From positions 1,116,001 through 1,180,000 of the forward strand of contig NZ_AP023182.1 of NCBI RefSeq assembly GCF_013426915.1: a stretch of DNA of 64,000 bases. Reading direction: 5' to 3'. Position numbers and translations under genes: made by a program. The DNA comes from Paraburkholderia sp. PGU19. Its GTDB lineage: Bacteria > Pseudomonadota > Gammaproteobacteria > Burkholderiales > Burkholderiaceae. The notes under the pieces are model-generated. The model was not told the DNA's origin. It saw nothing but the letters and a program-made list of their open reading frames with translations, and did no database searches. Positions 16,437 to 25,684 of this stretch are shown here, in pieces. Within the stretch, counting starts at the first letter, position 1; each line of letters opens with the position of its first letter.

Positions 16437-16925
16437 GTGCACACAGCCATGACTTCGCGCCCGTCAACGAGCGCTATTACCCGCTCCTACCCGGAGATGG
16501 CAAGTCGACGCGCGGCGCACTTTGACGCATCCGTGGGCTACTCGCGAACGTCCTCGGCCCCCCGCGTCTGCCCGATGCAGATGGCGTTTTTCCATGCGTT
16601 CCACCGTCGAAGCCCTCCGCCTGGCGATCGGCTCTCCCTGGAAGCGTTCGAGCTGACGGCTACGAGGGCGAATCCGCAGGCTATCGTTTCCAGCTCCTTG
16701 CCGAGTCACAGCCAGCCCCCTTTGTGATTCTCGGAGCCCGGTGCAGAAGATGAAGCGCCCGTTGTCAGTCAGGCATCTGGTCGAGCACGCTGGTCACTTT
16801 TCAGGTCGCTGAGACGACGGTTAACGGCGGTATTGAATGTGCACGGAGATGAAGTTGGTCACCTGCCGTGTGCTTTTATCGACAGCAGGCTTGTTGAGTG
16901 GAACGACGACGGCAATTCGAAATTG
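16437..16925 (+). pseudogene. decayed paralogue of the gene at 7751
   Basis: In changing frames the region matches the 7751-8338 protein in order: RLPDADGVF (cf. RLPDGDGVV), GDRLSLEAFELTA (cf. GDQLSLEAFELAS), GYRFQLLAESQPAPF (cf. GFHFQLLGDRPSEPF), QKMKRPLSVRHLVEHAGHF (cf. QKMKRALAVTHLVERAGRL), and a LPCV-like end. At least three frame changes and several stops separate the blocks. The N-terminal cysteine pairs cannot be found. Confidence 0.72.
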
Positions 16926-17131
16926 TACATAGGATTCCTACTCTATAATTGCTAATTCGGTTTATGTCGAGTTAATGGTCCGGAGGGCTCGTCGTCCAAC
17001 TGCCGCACCGTCCGTCTTCAAGGAGAAAATGCCGTTCAGGCGAAGCGGCCGTTCGGTCCGACAAAGCGTCTCGAGCCTGACGGCGATCTGAACAATGGCG
17101 GATGTAGACGCCACGCAATTCTGTTCTCGGC

Positions 17132-17159
17132 ATACCCGCATGACACTCATGCGGGTATG
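17132..17159. repeat. near-perfect hairpin-forming inverted repeat
   Basis: Arms CATACCCGCATGA and TCATGCGGGTATG are exact inverted copies separated by two or three bases, giving a 13-bp stem with almost no loop. No T-run follows closely (GGTTACCCGTC), so a terminator is not obvious. A binding site for a dimeric regulator is equally possible. Coordinates are approximate to one or two bases. Confidence 0.6.
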
Positions 17160-17311
17160 GTTACCCGTCATTTTCTTCAGCGCGGAGGCGAACAGATCCC
17201 TGTTCCCCGTCCCGGTCCGTCTCGATAGCCGCGACCACACAGTACGCGGGAGCCGATTTTTATAGGGCGTTTGTATATTGCGGTTAATACCTGGTGTTGT
17301 GTTTGCAGCGT

Positions 17312-17328
17312 CTTAACCTTTTCTTAAG
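17312..17328. promoter_or_regulatory. paired TTAA box (PmrA/QseB-like) upstream of PAP2 gene
   Basis: CTTAAC, five bases, CTTAAG: two half-sites with an 11-bp period. This is the arrangement of OmpR-family binding sites of the PmrA/QseB type. It lies 168 bp before the PAP2 start codon, somewhat far for direct activation unless the transcript has a long leader. Confidence 0.45.
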
Positions 17329-17495
17329 GTTTGTCGGTCGAGAATTCATGTCGCAATGGTCGACAGCGAGCAAAAGCACCAGTTCCTGACGGGCTTGCAT
17401 AACGTCCAAGCGCCGTTCACAGGCAGTATCCACTGTGACGCGATCCGAGACAGCGTTCTTTAATTCACAAGGTATGCTAATCAACTGGGGGGGCC

Positions 17496-18128
17496 ATGTC
17501 CACCAGATCATTGGCATTCTTGAGCCGCACCTGCAAACGCCTGATCCTCGCTTCGGCTTTAAGTACCGTCAGCCTGGCGGCTCACGCTGGCCTTGATCAT
17601 GAACTGGCGTACGACCAGAGCGGCATCTGGAATCGCAACGTCCAGCTGGCACTGGAGTATTCGGCAATCGCCATTGCAGCAGGGGGCGCGCTCTGGCTGG
17701 GCAACGACAATGAGCTTGGCCATACCTTCTGGCAAACGGCGGATTCGGAGGCTATATCTGCGGTTGCCGCGCAGGCCATGAAATACACGTTTCGCCGTGC
17801 GCGCCCCAATAGCGGACAGGGGCCGAACGCGTGGTTCGTGAGCGGTGGCGACAGCTTCCCAAGCGGCGAAGTAACCTTGCAGGCGAGCTTCGTCACGCCG
17901 TTTATCGTCAACTACGGACGTCGTTACCCGTGGGTCTGGGCACTCGAACTGTTGCCCGCTTATGACGCGGTCGCCCGTATGAAGGCGCAGGCGCACTGGC
18001 AAACAGACGTCCTCGCGGGTTGGGCGCTGGGTACAGCGGTCGGCTACCTGGCGACCACATGGGAGACGCCCATATTTGTCCAGATCCTTCCGCATGGCTT
18101 GACCGTGGGCTTTGCCAAGCGCTTCTGA
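17496..18128 (+). CDS. exported PAP2-family phosphatase
   Basis: A 210-residue protein with an N-terminal signal (residues 1-31, cleaved near AAHAG) and membrane-spanning segments. The three-part phosphatase signature is present: KYTFRRARP (KX6RP) near residue 97, FPSGEVTLQASF near 120, and ARMKAQAHWQTDVLAG (RX5HX3D) near 160. The central PSGH motif reads PSGE, so the histidine that normally donates a proton is glutamate. The family dephosphorylates lipid phosphates such as undecaprenyl pyrophosphate, phosphatidate or lipid A. Translation starts after a G-rich run (GGGGGGG). A paired TTAA box upstream suggests control by a PmrA/QseB-like regulator. Substrate is not predictable. Confidence 0.85.
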   Translation: MSTRSLAFLSRTCKRLILASALSTVSLAAHAGLDHELAYDQSGIWNRNVQLALEYSAIAIAAGGALWLGNDNELGHTFWQTADSEAISAVAAQAMKYTFRRARPNSGQGPNAWFVSGGDSFPSGEVTLQASFVTPFIVNYGRRYPWVWALELLPAYDAVARMKAQAHWQTDVLAGWALGTAVGYLATTWETPIFVQILPHGLTVGFAKRF

Positions 18129-18274
18129 GAACCGGCGATTCGGCGATCCTACGCTCCTGGTTGTGACATCACCGCTCCAACGGCGCTCACCGCCGGCACA
18201 TCCACTGTGCATTCTGCGGGCGAACGCAACGCAGTCGGCGGCGCCCGCGCGCCACGCCGGCTCAAGGTCTGGGC

Positions 18275-18316
18275 GGTAATCGCTAATATCTTAAACGTCA
18301 GATATTAGCGATAACC
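18275..18316. repeat. 17-bp inverted repeat with 8-bp centre
   Basis: GGTAATCGCTAATATCT (18275-18291) and AGATATTAGCGATAACC (18300-18316) are inverted copies with one mismatch, separated by TAAACGTC. The AT-rich core stands out in GC-rich surroundings. There is no T-tract, so it is not a typical terminator. The arm-spacer-arm geometry also resembles crossover sites of tyrosine recombinases. It lies between the PAP2 gene and a truncated dioxygenase gene. Confidence 0.75.
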
Positions 18317-18329
18317 GGCCGACGCTCGG

Positions 18330-18656
18330 TCAGGCGCGGCCGGTCAGCACGATTCTGGCGCCTCGGATCCCCGGTTCACGCAGCGACGCACGCCGTGGCG
18401 AACTCGGCAAAAAGAACGGCCCTTCCGTTTGCTGCCGCGTCGGTTCCGTATTGTCCATGCATGCGGGCGTGGACGATAGCCCGTCGGCCAGTGCTTGCCC
18501 GGAATCACGCCCCGCCGCCAGCAGAACCGAAGACGCCAGTGCGCCCGACTGGCACCGAAAGGTACGGCGCCCTTTCCCCGATCGCGTGATCCGCATCATG
18601 CGTCCCCTCGTATCCGCTCGCCACAGCCGCCGTACGCGTGACGGACCTGCGCTCAC
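18330..18656 (-). pseudogene. N-terminal fragment of an intradiol dioxygenase-like protein
   Basis: The frame ends with PTRQQTEGPFFLPSSPRRAS, then LREPGIRGARIVLTGRA and a stop. The QTEGPFF/YL opening followed by a GxxLVLTGRV-like strand is typical of the protocatechuate 3,4-dioxygenase-like (intradiol) family. Only that opening remains; the iron-binding tyrosines and histidines lie far downstream in intact proteins and are absent. The break occurs 14 bases from the 18275-18316 inverted repeat. Confidence 0.6.
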
Positions 18657-18830
18657 GACAACGTCGAAGGTAGTTGTAGGGAAAGAAAATTATAATGGGT
18701 GCGCCCCATTCATATTCGGATCAGCCGCATGATGTGTCCCTCTCATGCCGCGCAAGAGCATTGGGCGTCCTGACCTTCTGGCATCAGAACGCGGTCACCG
18801 CACAAGCCGATCCACCCACCCTATTCAGCC
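18657..18830. other. leader of the DUF2242 gene
   Basis: Short intergenic stretch with TATAAT at about 18691 (AAATTATAATGGGTGCG), a likely -10 box for the following lipoprotein gene. No ORF supported. Confidence 0.4.
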
Positions 18831-19493
18831 ATGCATACCCAGTTCCGCTTTTCCTCCGCGGCTTTCGTGCTCGCGCTTGCGAGCACTCTGTCTGCCTGCT
18901 CGACGCCGAAGCCGCTTTACCAGCAAGAACAGTTCGACTCGGGCGACAGCCCCTATATGCACAAGTTCGTCGCGAAGGCGGAACCCGCTTGCGAAGCCGC
19001 CCGCCGTGCGTTGCTCAGCCAGGGATATATCGCCAGCTCGACGAGGCCCGATTCAGTCGATGGCTCGAAAAATTTCCAGCCCACCAGCGACTCACACGCG
19101 GTGATCGAAATCCACGTAGTCTGCATAACCAACGACCCAAAAAACAACAGCAGTACGGCGTATGTGAACGCGGTGCAGGATCGCTATGCCCTGAAGAAAA
19201 GCAACACGTCGGCGAGCGTCGGCCTCAGTGTGTTCGGATCGCTGTCGCTGCCGATCGGCTCGAGCGATGACTCGATGGTGAAGGTTGCAAGCGAGACGAT
19301 TCCTGCCGGCGTTTTCTATCAGCGTTTCTTCGCGCTAGTCGAGTATTACCTGAAGGCTGACTCCGACCAGTCCGCCGCCGTTGACGCCGCCGCGGCGCCG
19401 AAGGCGGCGCTGCCGTCGATGAACGACGCCGTGCCGCCGATCGGGGCAGCCCAGACAGGCAGTGATTCGGAGAAGGCGACGAGCGCCAGGTAA
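18831..19493 (+). CDS. DUF2242 outer-membrane lipoprotein
   Basis: A 220-residue protein with lipobox LSACS (lipidated cysteine at residue 23). The mature part follows the DUF2242 pattern seen in Burkholderia: YQQEQFDSGDSPYMHKFVAK, CEAARRALLSQGYIASS, the SVDGSKNFQPTSDSHAVIEI segment, and VPAGVFYQRFFALVEYYL near the end (here IPAGVFYQRF). The C-terminal 40 residues are alanine-rich. The function of the family is unknown; localisation in the outer membrane is inferred from the lipobox. Confidence 0.85.
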   Translation: MHTQFRFSSAAFVLALASTLSACSTPKPLYQQEQFDSGDSPYMHKFVAKAEPACEAARRALLSQGYIASSTRPDSVDGSKNFQPTSDSHAVIEIHVVCITNDPKNNSSTAYVNAVQDRYALKKSNTSASVGLSVFGSLSLPIGSSDDSMVKVASETIPAGVFYQRFFALVEYYLKADSDQSAAVDAAAAPKAALPSMNDAVPPIGAAQTGSDSEKATSAR

Positions 19494-20167
19494 GCGTCGC
19501 CGGCATCTTACGCTCGAACCGTGTTTCGTCCGCCCGCTTTCCCGCCTTGTATCCAGCGAGGAAGATACGATCAGCCTGGCTTGCGATGTTGCCGCACCCG
19601 GACGCGCCGGGGCGCCTTTTACCGGCACCAGGCACCAGGCAGACGCGAACGGATTCAAGACCCGGCGCCATGCGTTAACCGTGATTGCCGATGTCTTGTA
19701 CCTGTCGGTCGACAGCGACTCGCAACATCAAATCGTTCATGGGTGTAACGCGCTACTGTTCACGACCGCCAGTTTGTGCAAGCGGATGGCCTATCAATAT
19801 GTACTGCTTATAATTTAGGTTGACAGTTTGATTTATGTCAAATTATGTAGTTACCCTAAATATGTGGCACCGAAGTATATTCCGCATCGTGCTCGCCAGC
19901 CGTCGCCCTATTCCCAGTGAATCTTCCATGCGTGCGACGGTGCGATGGTTTGCCTGATCGAGGGTTTTGGCGACTTGTGACTATCAAATCCTGCTGGGCA
20001 CGGCCCGAACCGGCGTTGCCTGACGGCGGCGATCGGCATTTCCTGTCCGAATCCGTGCCGATTGCGAATGCACCAAACCGACCCACAAGGGACGGTCAGC
20101 GGCGGCTACCTCACCGGCCGTTTACAGCGACGAAGCAGTCTTCCAGATGCGATTACACTTGACCGGT
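19494..20167. other. 674-bp region without a recognisable gene
   Basis: No frame with both natural composition and ribosome site. An AT-rich patch at 19800-19860 contains TTTATGTCAAATTATG, which read on the minus strand gives TTTGACATAAA, a strong -35-like element similar to those at 7550 and 10050. No RNA gene recognised. Confidence 0.4.
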
Positions 20168-21700
20168 TCATGCGCGCAGCGCCTTCGCAAGATCCGCGAG
20201 CCGGTACGGCTTGTGAACAAAAATAAAGTCGCTGAGGACGGCATGCTCGTTGCGCAATGCCGCCTGCGGATAGCCTGACGTCAGCACGATCTTGATGCCA
20301 GGGTGCGCCTCGCGGACCTGACAGGCGAGTTCGATACCGCTCATGCCGCGCGGCATGGTGATATCGGCAAACAGCACGCCGATGTCCTGCCGCTCGTTGA
20401 GTATGTCGACAGCCTCCGACGCACTGCTGGCTGGCACGACTTCATAACCGATGCTGACAAACAGCTCAGTGGCAACCGCGAGCACGTCGGGCTCATCCTC
20501 GACGAGCAACACTGTCTCGACCTTCCTTTTTGGCGCTGGTGTCTGCGCAGCATCGACCAGCTGAGCGGCTGGCAGGTACAGATCAACTGTCGTACCGGTA
20601 CCGACCTTACTTGAGATAATGACATCGCCGCCGGATTGCATGATAAACCCGTACACCTGGCTTAGCCCAAGGCCTGTGCCTTTTCCCGCCGGCTTAGTGG
20701 TGAAAAATGGCTCGAGCGCTTGCGCCAGCACGTCATCCGGCATGCCCGAGCCAGTGTCTGCTACCGAAATGCGAACGTAATTGCCCGCCGGCAGCGCGGC
20801 CGTCACCGGACGGTGGGATTCGACGGATTCGGTTTTTATGGTTATCACACCGCCTTCCGGCATCGCGTCGACGGCGTTGACGTAAAGGTTTAGCAGCGCA
20901 GCTTCGAGACGCGCTGCGTCAACGACCGCAAAGGCTTGCCTCTCGTGCAAGGAAAGCTCGCAATGTATCTGCCGGTTGCCAGCACGTCGCAGCATCGGCT
21001 CGAAATCGCGGATCAGCGCATGGAGGTCATAGACCTGTGCCTGCAACGGCTGTTGGCGCGCAAACGACAATAGCTGCTGCGTGAGGGAAGCGCCGCGCTC
21101 GACCGCGCGCCGCATGCCTTCGATCATCTTCATGTCGAGCGGCGTTCTTGACTGCATCGCCAGGACCTGCAGGCCGTTGGACAGTACCGATAGCAGATTG
21201 TTGAAGTCATGGGCGACACCGCCCGTCAGTCTCCCGATCGCTTCCATCTTCTGGGCCTGGAACAGCGCGGCGTTCGCCTTTTCGAGTGCCGCCGCCGCCT
21301 CCCTGCGCTCTGTGATATCGCGGGTCACTTTCGCAAAGCCGACGAGCGTCCCCGTCTCGTCCCGGATTGCATCGACAACCACATGCGCCCAGAAACGGGT
21401 TCCGTCGCTGCGAACCCGCCATCCTTCACGCTCGGCGCGACCATCCTTTGCCGCCGTCGCGAGAATCTGTGCCGGCAAGCCCGCAGCCCTGTCCTCGTCA
21501 GTGTAGAAGCGGGAGAAATGCTGCCCGACGATTTCCGCCTCGCTGTATCCCTTTATCCGCTGCGCGCCGAGGTTCCAACTGGTCACGATTCCTGTTGGAG
21601 AGAGCATGAAGATCGCGTAGTCCGTCACACCCTGTACGAGGATGCGGAACTGCTGTTCCGTTCCATATGTCGCTGATTGAGTGGTGCCTGGATCGCTCAT
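20168..21700 (-). CDS. PAS hybrid histidine kinase with C-terminal receiver
   Basis: A 510-residue protein, apparently soluble. Residues 15-135 form a PAS sensor domain (FRILVQGVTDYAIFMLSPTG, then the PAC end VGFAKVTRDITERREA). The HisKA region carries the phosphorylated His164 in GGVAHDFNNLL, followed by a HATPase domain with NLYVNAVDAM (N box), VADTGSGMPDDV (G1) and GTGLGLSQVYG (G2). Residues 394-508 are a receiver with acidic pair EDE (401-403), phospho-acceptor Asp446 in FADITMP and the lysine in VHKPYR. Such GGVAHDFNN-type kinases with an attached receiver sense cytoplasmic signals through PAS. It is transcribed away from the large CheB/CheR fusion gene, sharing a 324-bp intergenic region. 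All catalytic motifs look intact. Confidence 0.92.
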   Translation of the reverse strand: MSDPGTTQSATYGTEQQFRILVQGVTDYAIFMLSPTGIVTSWNLGAQRIKGYSEAEIVGQHFSRFYTDEDRAAGLPAQILATAAKDGRAEREGWRVRSDGTRFWAHVVVDAIRDETGTLVGFAKVTRDITERREAAAALEKANAALFQAQKMEAIGRLTGGVAHDFNNLLSVLSNGLQVLAMQSRTPLDMKMIEGMRRAVERGASLTQQLLSFARQQPLQAQVYDLHALIRDFEPMLRRAGNRQIHCELSLHERQAFAVVDAARLEAALLNLYVNAVDAMPEGGVITIKTESVESHRPVTAALPAGNYVRISVADTGSGMPDDVLAQALEPFFTTKPAGKGTGLGLSQVYGFIMQSGGDVIISSKVGTGTTVDLYLPAAQLVDAAQTPAPKRKVETVLLVEDEPDVLAVATELFVSIGYEVVPASSASEAVDILNERQDIGVLFADITMPRGMSGIELACQVREAHPGIKIVLTSGYPQAALRNEHAVLSDFIFVHKPYRLADLAKALRA

Positions 21701-22024
21701 GCGCTCTCGCTACAAGGGTTTATGTTTCACATTTGTTTTATCTTAACCGCTGGCGCGCGGCTCCAATGGACAAGTGCTACGCGTAAGTGGACATGGGGCC
21801 TCGAGGGCGGCTCAGACGAAATCAGACGGAGTTCCATACGCACCGCTCGGCGACCAAGGCCGGCTGTCCTAACTGCTCGTCGCCACCAGGTTTCGAAAAC
21901 TCAGTTGACGACGATGCCAACGGCACGAAGTCCATTGGCACGCCCATTGCTACCTCTCACAATGTTGGCCGCGACAGGTTAGACTGCGCCCACTTCATCG
22001 ATTAGAAAAAGCAGGAGCGCGACC
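21701..22024. other. divergent intergenic region between two signalling genes
   Basis: Holds the two promoters, not individually identifiable. No gene supported. Confidence 0.4.
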
Positions 22025-25000
22025 ATGGGGTCGTCAGAATTATTGCGGGTGGTCGTGCTGGCGGGATCGGCGGGCAGCCTGAACGAGCTACGCACGATCG
22101 TCACCGCGCTACCGCAAGAACCGGGCTTTGCCGCACTCGTGATCACACATCTTGATCCGGGCGAGGAAAGCCACCTTGCTGACATTCTGCAGGCGGATTC
22201 TCGTGTGGTCGTCGAGAGACTGGTTCACCAGCGAAAGATCGAGCACAACCGGGTCTACGTGCTACCCGAGAACGCTGGCGTGATCGCGCTGGACGGTCAC
22301 TTTCGGCTAACCCGTCGTCAGGCCGGCCCGAATCTGGTGATCGACGCCTGCCTGGCTTCGCTCGCGCAGGATCCGGATGTAAACGGCGCGGTGGTCATCC
22401 TCTCTGGGACCGGTCAGGATGGATCGGGCGGTCTGGTGGACCTGAAGGCCTCTGGTGGCTTTGTCATCGCGCAAAAGCCGGAGACGGCCAGCCACCCGGG
22501 CATGCCAACAGCCGCGATCGATACCGGTCTGGTTGACGAAGTACTGCCGCCGGAAGATATCGCCGGCTGTCTTGTCCGGCGCTTGGGCGATCCGGTCCGC
22601 GGGGACGAGGTAGCTAATGCGCAGATGGGCGACGCCGACGCGCTCGGTGTTGCGCTGTCAATTGTGCAGCAGAAAACCGGCATCAACCTCGGCTATGTCA
22701 AGGACGTGAACCTGCGCCGGCGCTTCCTGCGCCGCGTACTGCTGCAAAAGGACAGGGATGTCGACGCCTACCTGCAACTGCTGCGTGGCGATGCCCGCGA
22801 GGCCGCGGCGCTTCGTGACGACATCCTGATCGGCGTGACCGCCTTCTTCCGGGATGCCGAGTTCGTCAACGTGCTGCGCCAGTCGGTGATTCCGGCGCTG
22901 CTGGAGACGAACGACGACCCGATCCGTGTCTGGGTGCCGGCCTGCTCAACAGGCGAAGAGGTCTACACCATCGCCACGCTGCTAAAGGACGCGCTCGATC
23001 GCGCAGCGCTGCACCGACGGGTGCAGATCTTCGGCACCGATATCAACGAGGCGTCGATCGAGGTCGCCCGCGCAGGCCGGTACAGTTCAGGCTCGGTCGA
23101 CGACGTGCCTGAGGCTTTCCGGGAGAGCACTTTCGCCGCGACTTCCGGTGGCTACGTTGTGCGCAAGTCGATCCGCGACATGTGTGTGTTTGCGCGGCAC
23201 AACGTACTGGCCCACGCGCCCTTCTCTGGCATGGGCCTGATCAGCTGCCGAAACCTCCTGATCTACCTGCGCAAGGAGGCGCAGCAGCATGCGCTGGAGG
23301 CGCTGCACTACGCCTGCCGCCCCGACGGCTTCGTGCTGCTCGGCCGCGCCGAGGCGGCAGCAGGGGCGGACGGCTTCGAGCACGCAGGCGCGCCACATCT
23401 CTACCGCAAGATTCCGGTGGCCAGACGGCAGCAGGCGCTATTCCCGATTGATGCATTGCGACCATGGTCCAGCGAAGGTGGCGCACCACCGGCCCGACGC
23501 GCTCAGCCAGTGGACCCGGTTATCGAAGCAGCCACCCGCACGGCGTTGGAGCGCTATGCGCCGCCCGGCTTCGTCGTCGACGAGCGGGGCGACGTGGTGC
23601 AGTTCCGCGGCGATGTTTCGGAGTTCGTGGCGCCGGCCAGCGGCGAAGCCTCGCTAGCCCTGCCGCGCCTGCTGAATCCTGAGTTGAACGTGCCGGTGCG
23701 CACTGCGCTGATTGAAGCCAGGCGGACGGGCCAGCCAGTGCGGCGTGAACGCGTGCCGCTCGGCGACAGGCGATATGCACTCGAGGTGCTGCCAGTGGGC
23801 GCCGAAGACCTGGTGCCACATTTTCTGGTGACGCTACATCCGTTGCCCCTGGAAACGTCCGCCGAGCCCACCATGAATCCCGACCTGCATTCGGGACACG
23901 GTCGTCTTCAGGAACTGGAGCGCACGGTTACGACGCTGTCTGACGAACTTGAGGCGACGCAGAAACAGTTGAAAGCTGTAGTTGCTGAGTTCGAATCCGC
24001 GAATGAGGAGTTGCGGACCGCGAATGAGGAGATGCTCAGTACCAACGAGGAACTGCAAAGCGCCAACGAGGAGCTGCTACTGGCCAAGCAGGAGCTGGAG
24101 TCCGCAAACCAGGAACTTGGCTCGCTCAATGATGAGCTCAGGACGCGGAACCAGCAACTCGACCGCGCTAACGACGACCTGAGTAACCTGGTCGAAGGCA
24201 TTCCGCTGCCGGTGGTGCTGCTCGACAAACAGTTGCGGTTGCGTCATTTCTCGCCGCAGGCCCAGCAGCTGTTCGGCTTCCCGCCCGATAGCGTCGGGCA
24301 GCCGATGGCGCAGCTAAGCCAGATGTTTTCAACTGGCGACCTGGAGCGTATGGTGGTGTCCGCGGTCCAGGGGTTGACGGAAGTGGAGCACGAGTACCAG
24401 GACGCCAACGGCCATTGGTGGCTGGTCAACGTGCGCGCCTACCGGACGACCGACGACCGGATTGACGGCGCTGTGCTCGCCGTGCAGGACATCGATGAAC
24501 TCAAGCGCGCCGTCGACAACGCGCAGACCGCCCAGCGCGACGCTGAGACAGCCAATAATGCCAAGGACAATTTCCTCGGCATCGTCTCGCACGAACTGCG
24601 CGCGCCGCTCAACGTGATCGCCAGCTGGGCGGCGGTTCTCAAGACCGCCAGCGAGCGCGGGCTGCAGACTGACGACAAGACGGCCCGGCGCGCGGTGGAG
24701 ACGATCCTGCGTCAATGCCAGTCGCAGGCAGCGCTCATCGATGACCTGCTGGACGTTTCGCGCATTACCTCTGGCCGTTTCGCGCTTGACGCGCAGCCGG
24801 TTGACTTCGCCGCGACCGTGCGCACCGTTGTAGAAGGTCATCGACCGGCGGCGACGACGAAGGAAATAACACTGGTCAGCTCCGGGCTTCACGACGAAAC
24901 CATCGTTAGCGGCGACGCGCGTCGCCTTCAGCAGGTGGTGTCCAACCTGATTGGCAACGCCTTGAAGTTCACTCCGAATAGCGGTCGTGTCGAAGTCGCA

Positions 25001-25684
25001 CTTACGCGGCTGGGCGCGCTGATCGAACTGTCGGTCGCCGACACCGGCATCGGCGTGAACCCCGATCTCCTGCCGCATCTGTTCGACCGCTTCATGCAGT
25101 CTGACATGAGCCGCACGCGCCAGTACGGTGGACTGGGATTGGGGCTATCGATCGTCAAGCATCTGGTCGCGGCACACGGGGGTACGGTGGCGGCGAGCAG
25201 CGAAGGCGAAGGCCGTGGCACGCGGCTCACCGTACGACTGCCTTTGGTGCAATGCGCAGTAATGACAGTGGCGGACCCTGTAGGACCTGTTTCCAACTGG
25301 TCGGCCACACTGGATGGCCTGTCGATACTGCTCGTTGACGACGACGAGCAGGCGCTGGAAGCATTGGCTCATCTTCTGCGCAGCCAGGGAGCACAGGTAC
25401 AGACGGCATCCCGGACGAACGAGGCAATCGCCTGTCTCGCGGCCGGCTCATTCGATATCCTGGTGAGCGATCTGGCCATGCCCGGCACCGACGGCTATGC
25501 GCTACTGCGCAGCGTTCGTGAACGCGAAGGCGGCCGTCGGCGGGTCTATGCACTTGCACTCAGCGGTCTGGCGTCGCTGCAGGACCGGGACGCAGCAATT
25601 GCCGCCGGCTTCGACGATCACCTGCCCAAGCCGGTGAACGCCGAGATTCTGCTGGAGAAGCTTGTGCTCGGCCGTGGCCGATGA
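22025..25684 (+). CDS. CheB-CheR-PAS-histidine kinase-receiver fusion protein
   Basis: A 1219-residue multidomain signalling protein. In order: CheB methylesterase (about 5-190; nucleophile in AGSAGS, His in VITHLDP, Asp in SGTGQDGSGG); CheR methyltransferase (about 210-470; SAM motif VPACSTGEEVYTIA, ISCRNLLIYL); a degenerate PAS region (about 515-600); a long coiled coil (about 615-740) with repeated ANEEL/TNEEL heptads; a PAS domain (about 740-850); HisKA with His856 in VSHELRAP; HATPase with LIGNALKFTP and YGGLGLGLSIVKHL; and a receiver (about 1097-1215) with Asp1149 in VSDLAMPG. It is preceded by AGGAG. The fusion couples methyl-group chemistry to a phosphorelay and is known in soil bacteria. 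No chemoreceptor, cheA or cheW lies nearby, so it is probably not part of a standard chemotaxis operon. Confidence 0.93.
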   Translation: MGSSELLRVVVLAGSAGSLNELRTIVTALPQEPGFAALVITHLDPGEESHLADILQADSRVVVERLVHQRKIEHNRVYVLPENAGVIALDGHFRLTRRQAGPNLVIDACLASLAQDPDVNGAVVILSGTGQDGSGGLVDLKASGGFVIAQKPETASHPGMPTAAIDTGLVDEVLPPEDIAGCLVRRLGDPVRGDEVANAQMGDADALGVALSIVQQKTGINLGYVKDVNLRRRFLRRVLLQKDRDVDAYLQLLRGDAREAAALRDDILIGVTAFFRDAEFVNVLRQSVIPALLETNDDPIRVWVPACSTGEEVYTIATLLKDALDRAALHRRVQIFGTDINEASIEVARAGRYSSGSVDDVPEAFRESTFAATSGGYVVRKSIRDMCVFARHNVLAHAPFSGMGLISCRNLLIYLRKEAQQHALEALHYACRPDGFVLLGRAEAAAGADGFEHAGAPHLYRKIPVARRQQALFPIDALRPWSSEGGAPPARRAQPVDPVIEAATRTALERYAPPGFVVDERGDVVQFRGDVSEFVAPASGEASLALPRLLNPELNVPVRTALIEARRTGQPVRRERVPLGDRRYALEVLPVGAEDLVPHFLVTLHPLPLETSAEPTMNPDLHSGHGRLQELERTVTTLSDELEATQKQLKAVVAEFESANEELRTANEEMLSTNEELQSANEELLLAKQELESANQELGSLNDELRTRNQQLDRANDDLSNLVEGIPLPVVLLDKQLRLRHFSPQAQQLFGFPPDSVGQPMAQLSQMFSTGDLERMVVSAVQGLTEVEHEYQDANGHWWLVNVRAYRTTDDRIDGAVLAVQDIDELKRAVDNAQTAQRDAETANNAKDNFLGIVSHELRAPLNVIASWAAVLKTASERGLQTDDKTARRAVETILRQCQSQAALIDDLLDVSRITSGRFALDAQPVDFAATVRTVVEGHRPAATTKEITLVSSGLHDETIVSGDARRLQQVVSNLIGNALKFTPNSGRVEVALTRLGALIELSVADTGIGVNPDLLPHLFDRFMQSDMSRTRQYGGLGLGLSIVKHLVAAHGGTVAASSEGEGRGTRLTVRLPLVQCAVMTVADPVGPVSNWSATLDGLSILLVDDDEQALEALAHLLRSQGAQVQTASRTNEAIACLAAGSFDILVSDLAMPGTDGYALLRSVREREGGRRRVYALALSGLASLQDRDAAIAAGFDDHLPKPVNAEILLEKLVLGRGR

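Larger units (their letters stand above)
16926..17495. other. AT-rich intergenic region upstream of the PAP2 gene
   Basis: A short AT-rich segment with TATAAT at about 16949, the inverted repeat CATACCCGCATGACACTCATGCGGGTATGG region near 17132-17160 (arms CATACCCGCATGA and TCATGCGGGTATG), and the TTAA box listed separately. A 92-codon minus frame (16962-17240) has no recognisable features. Confidence 0.45.
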
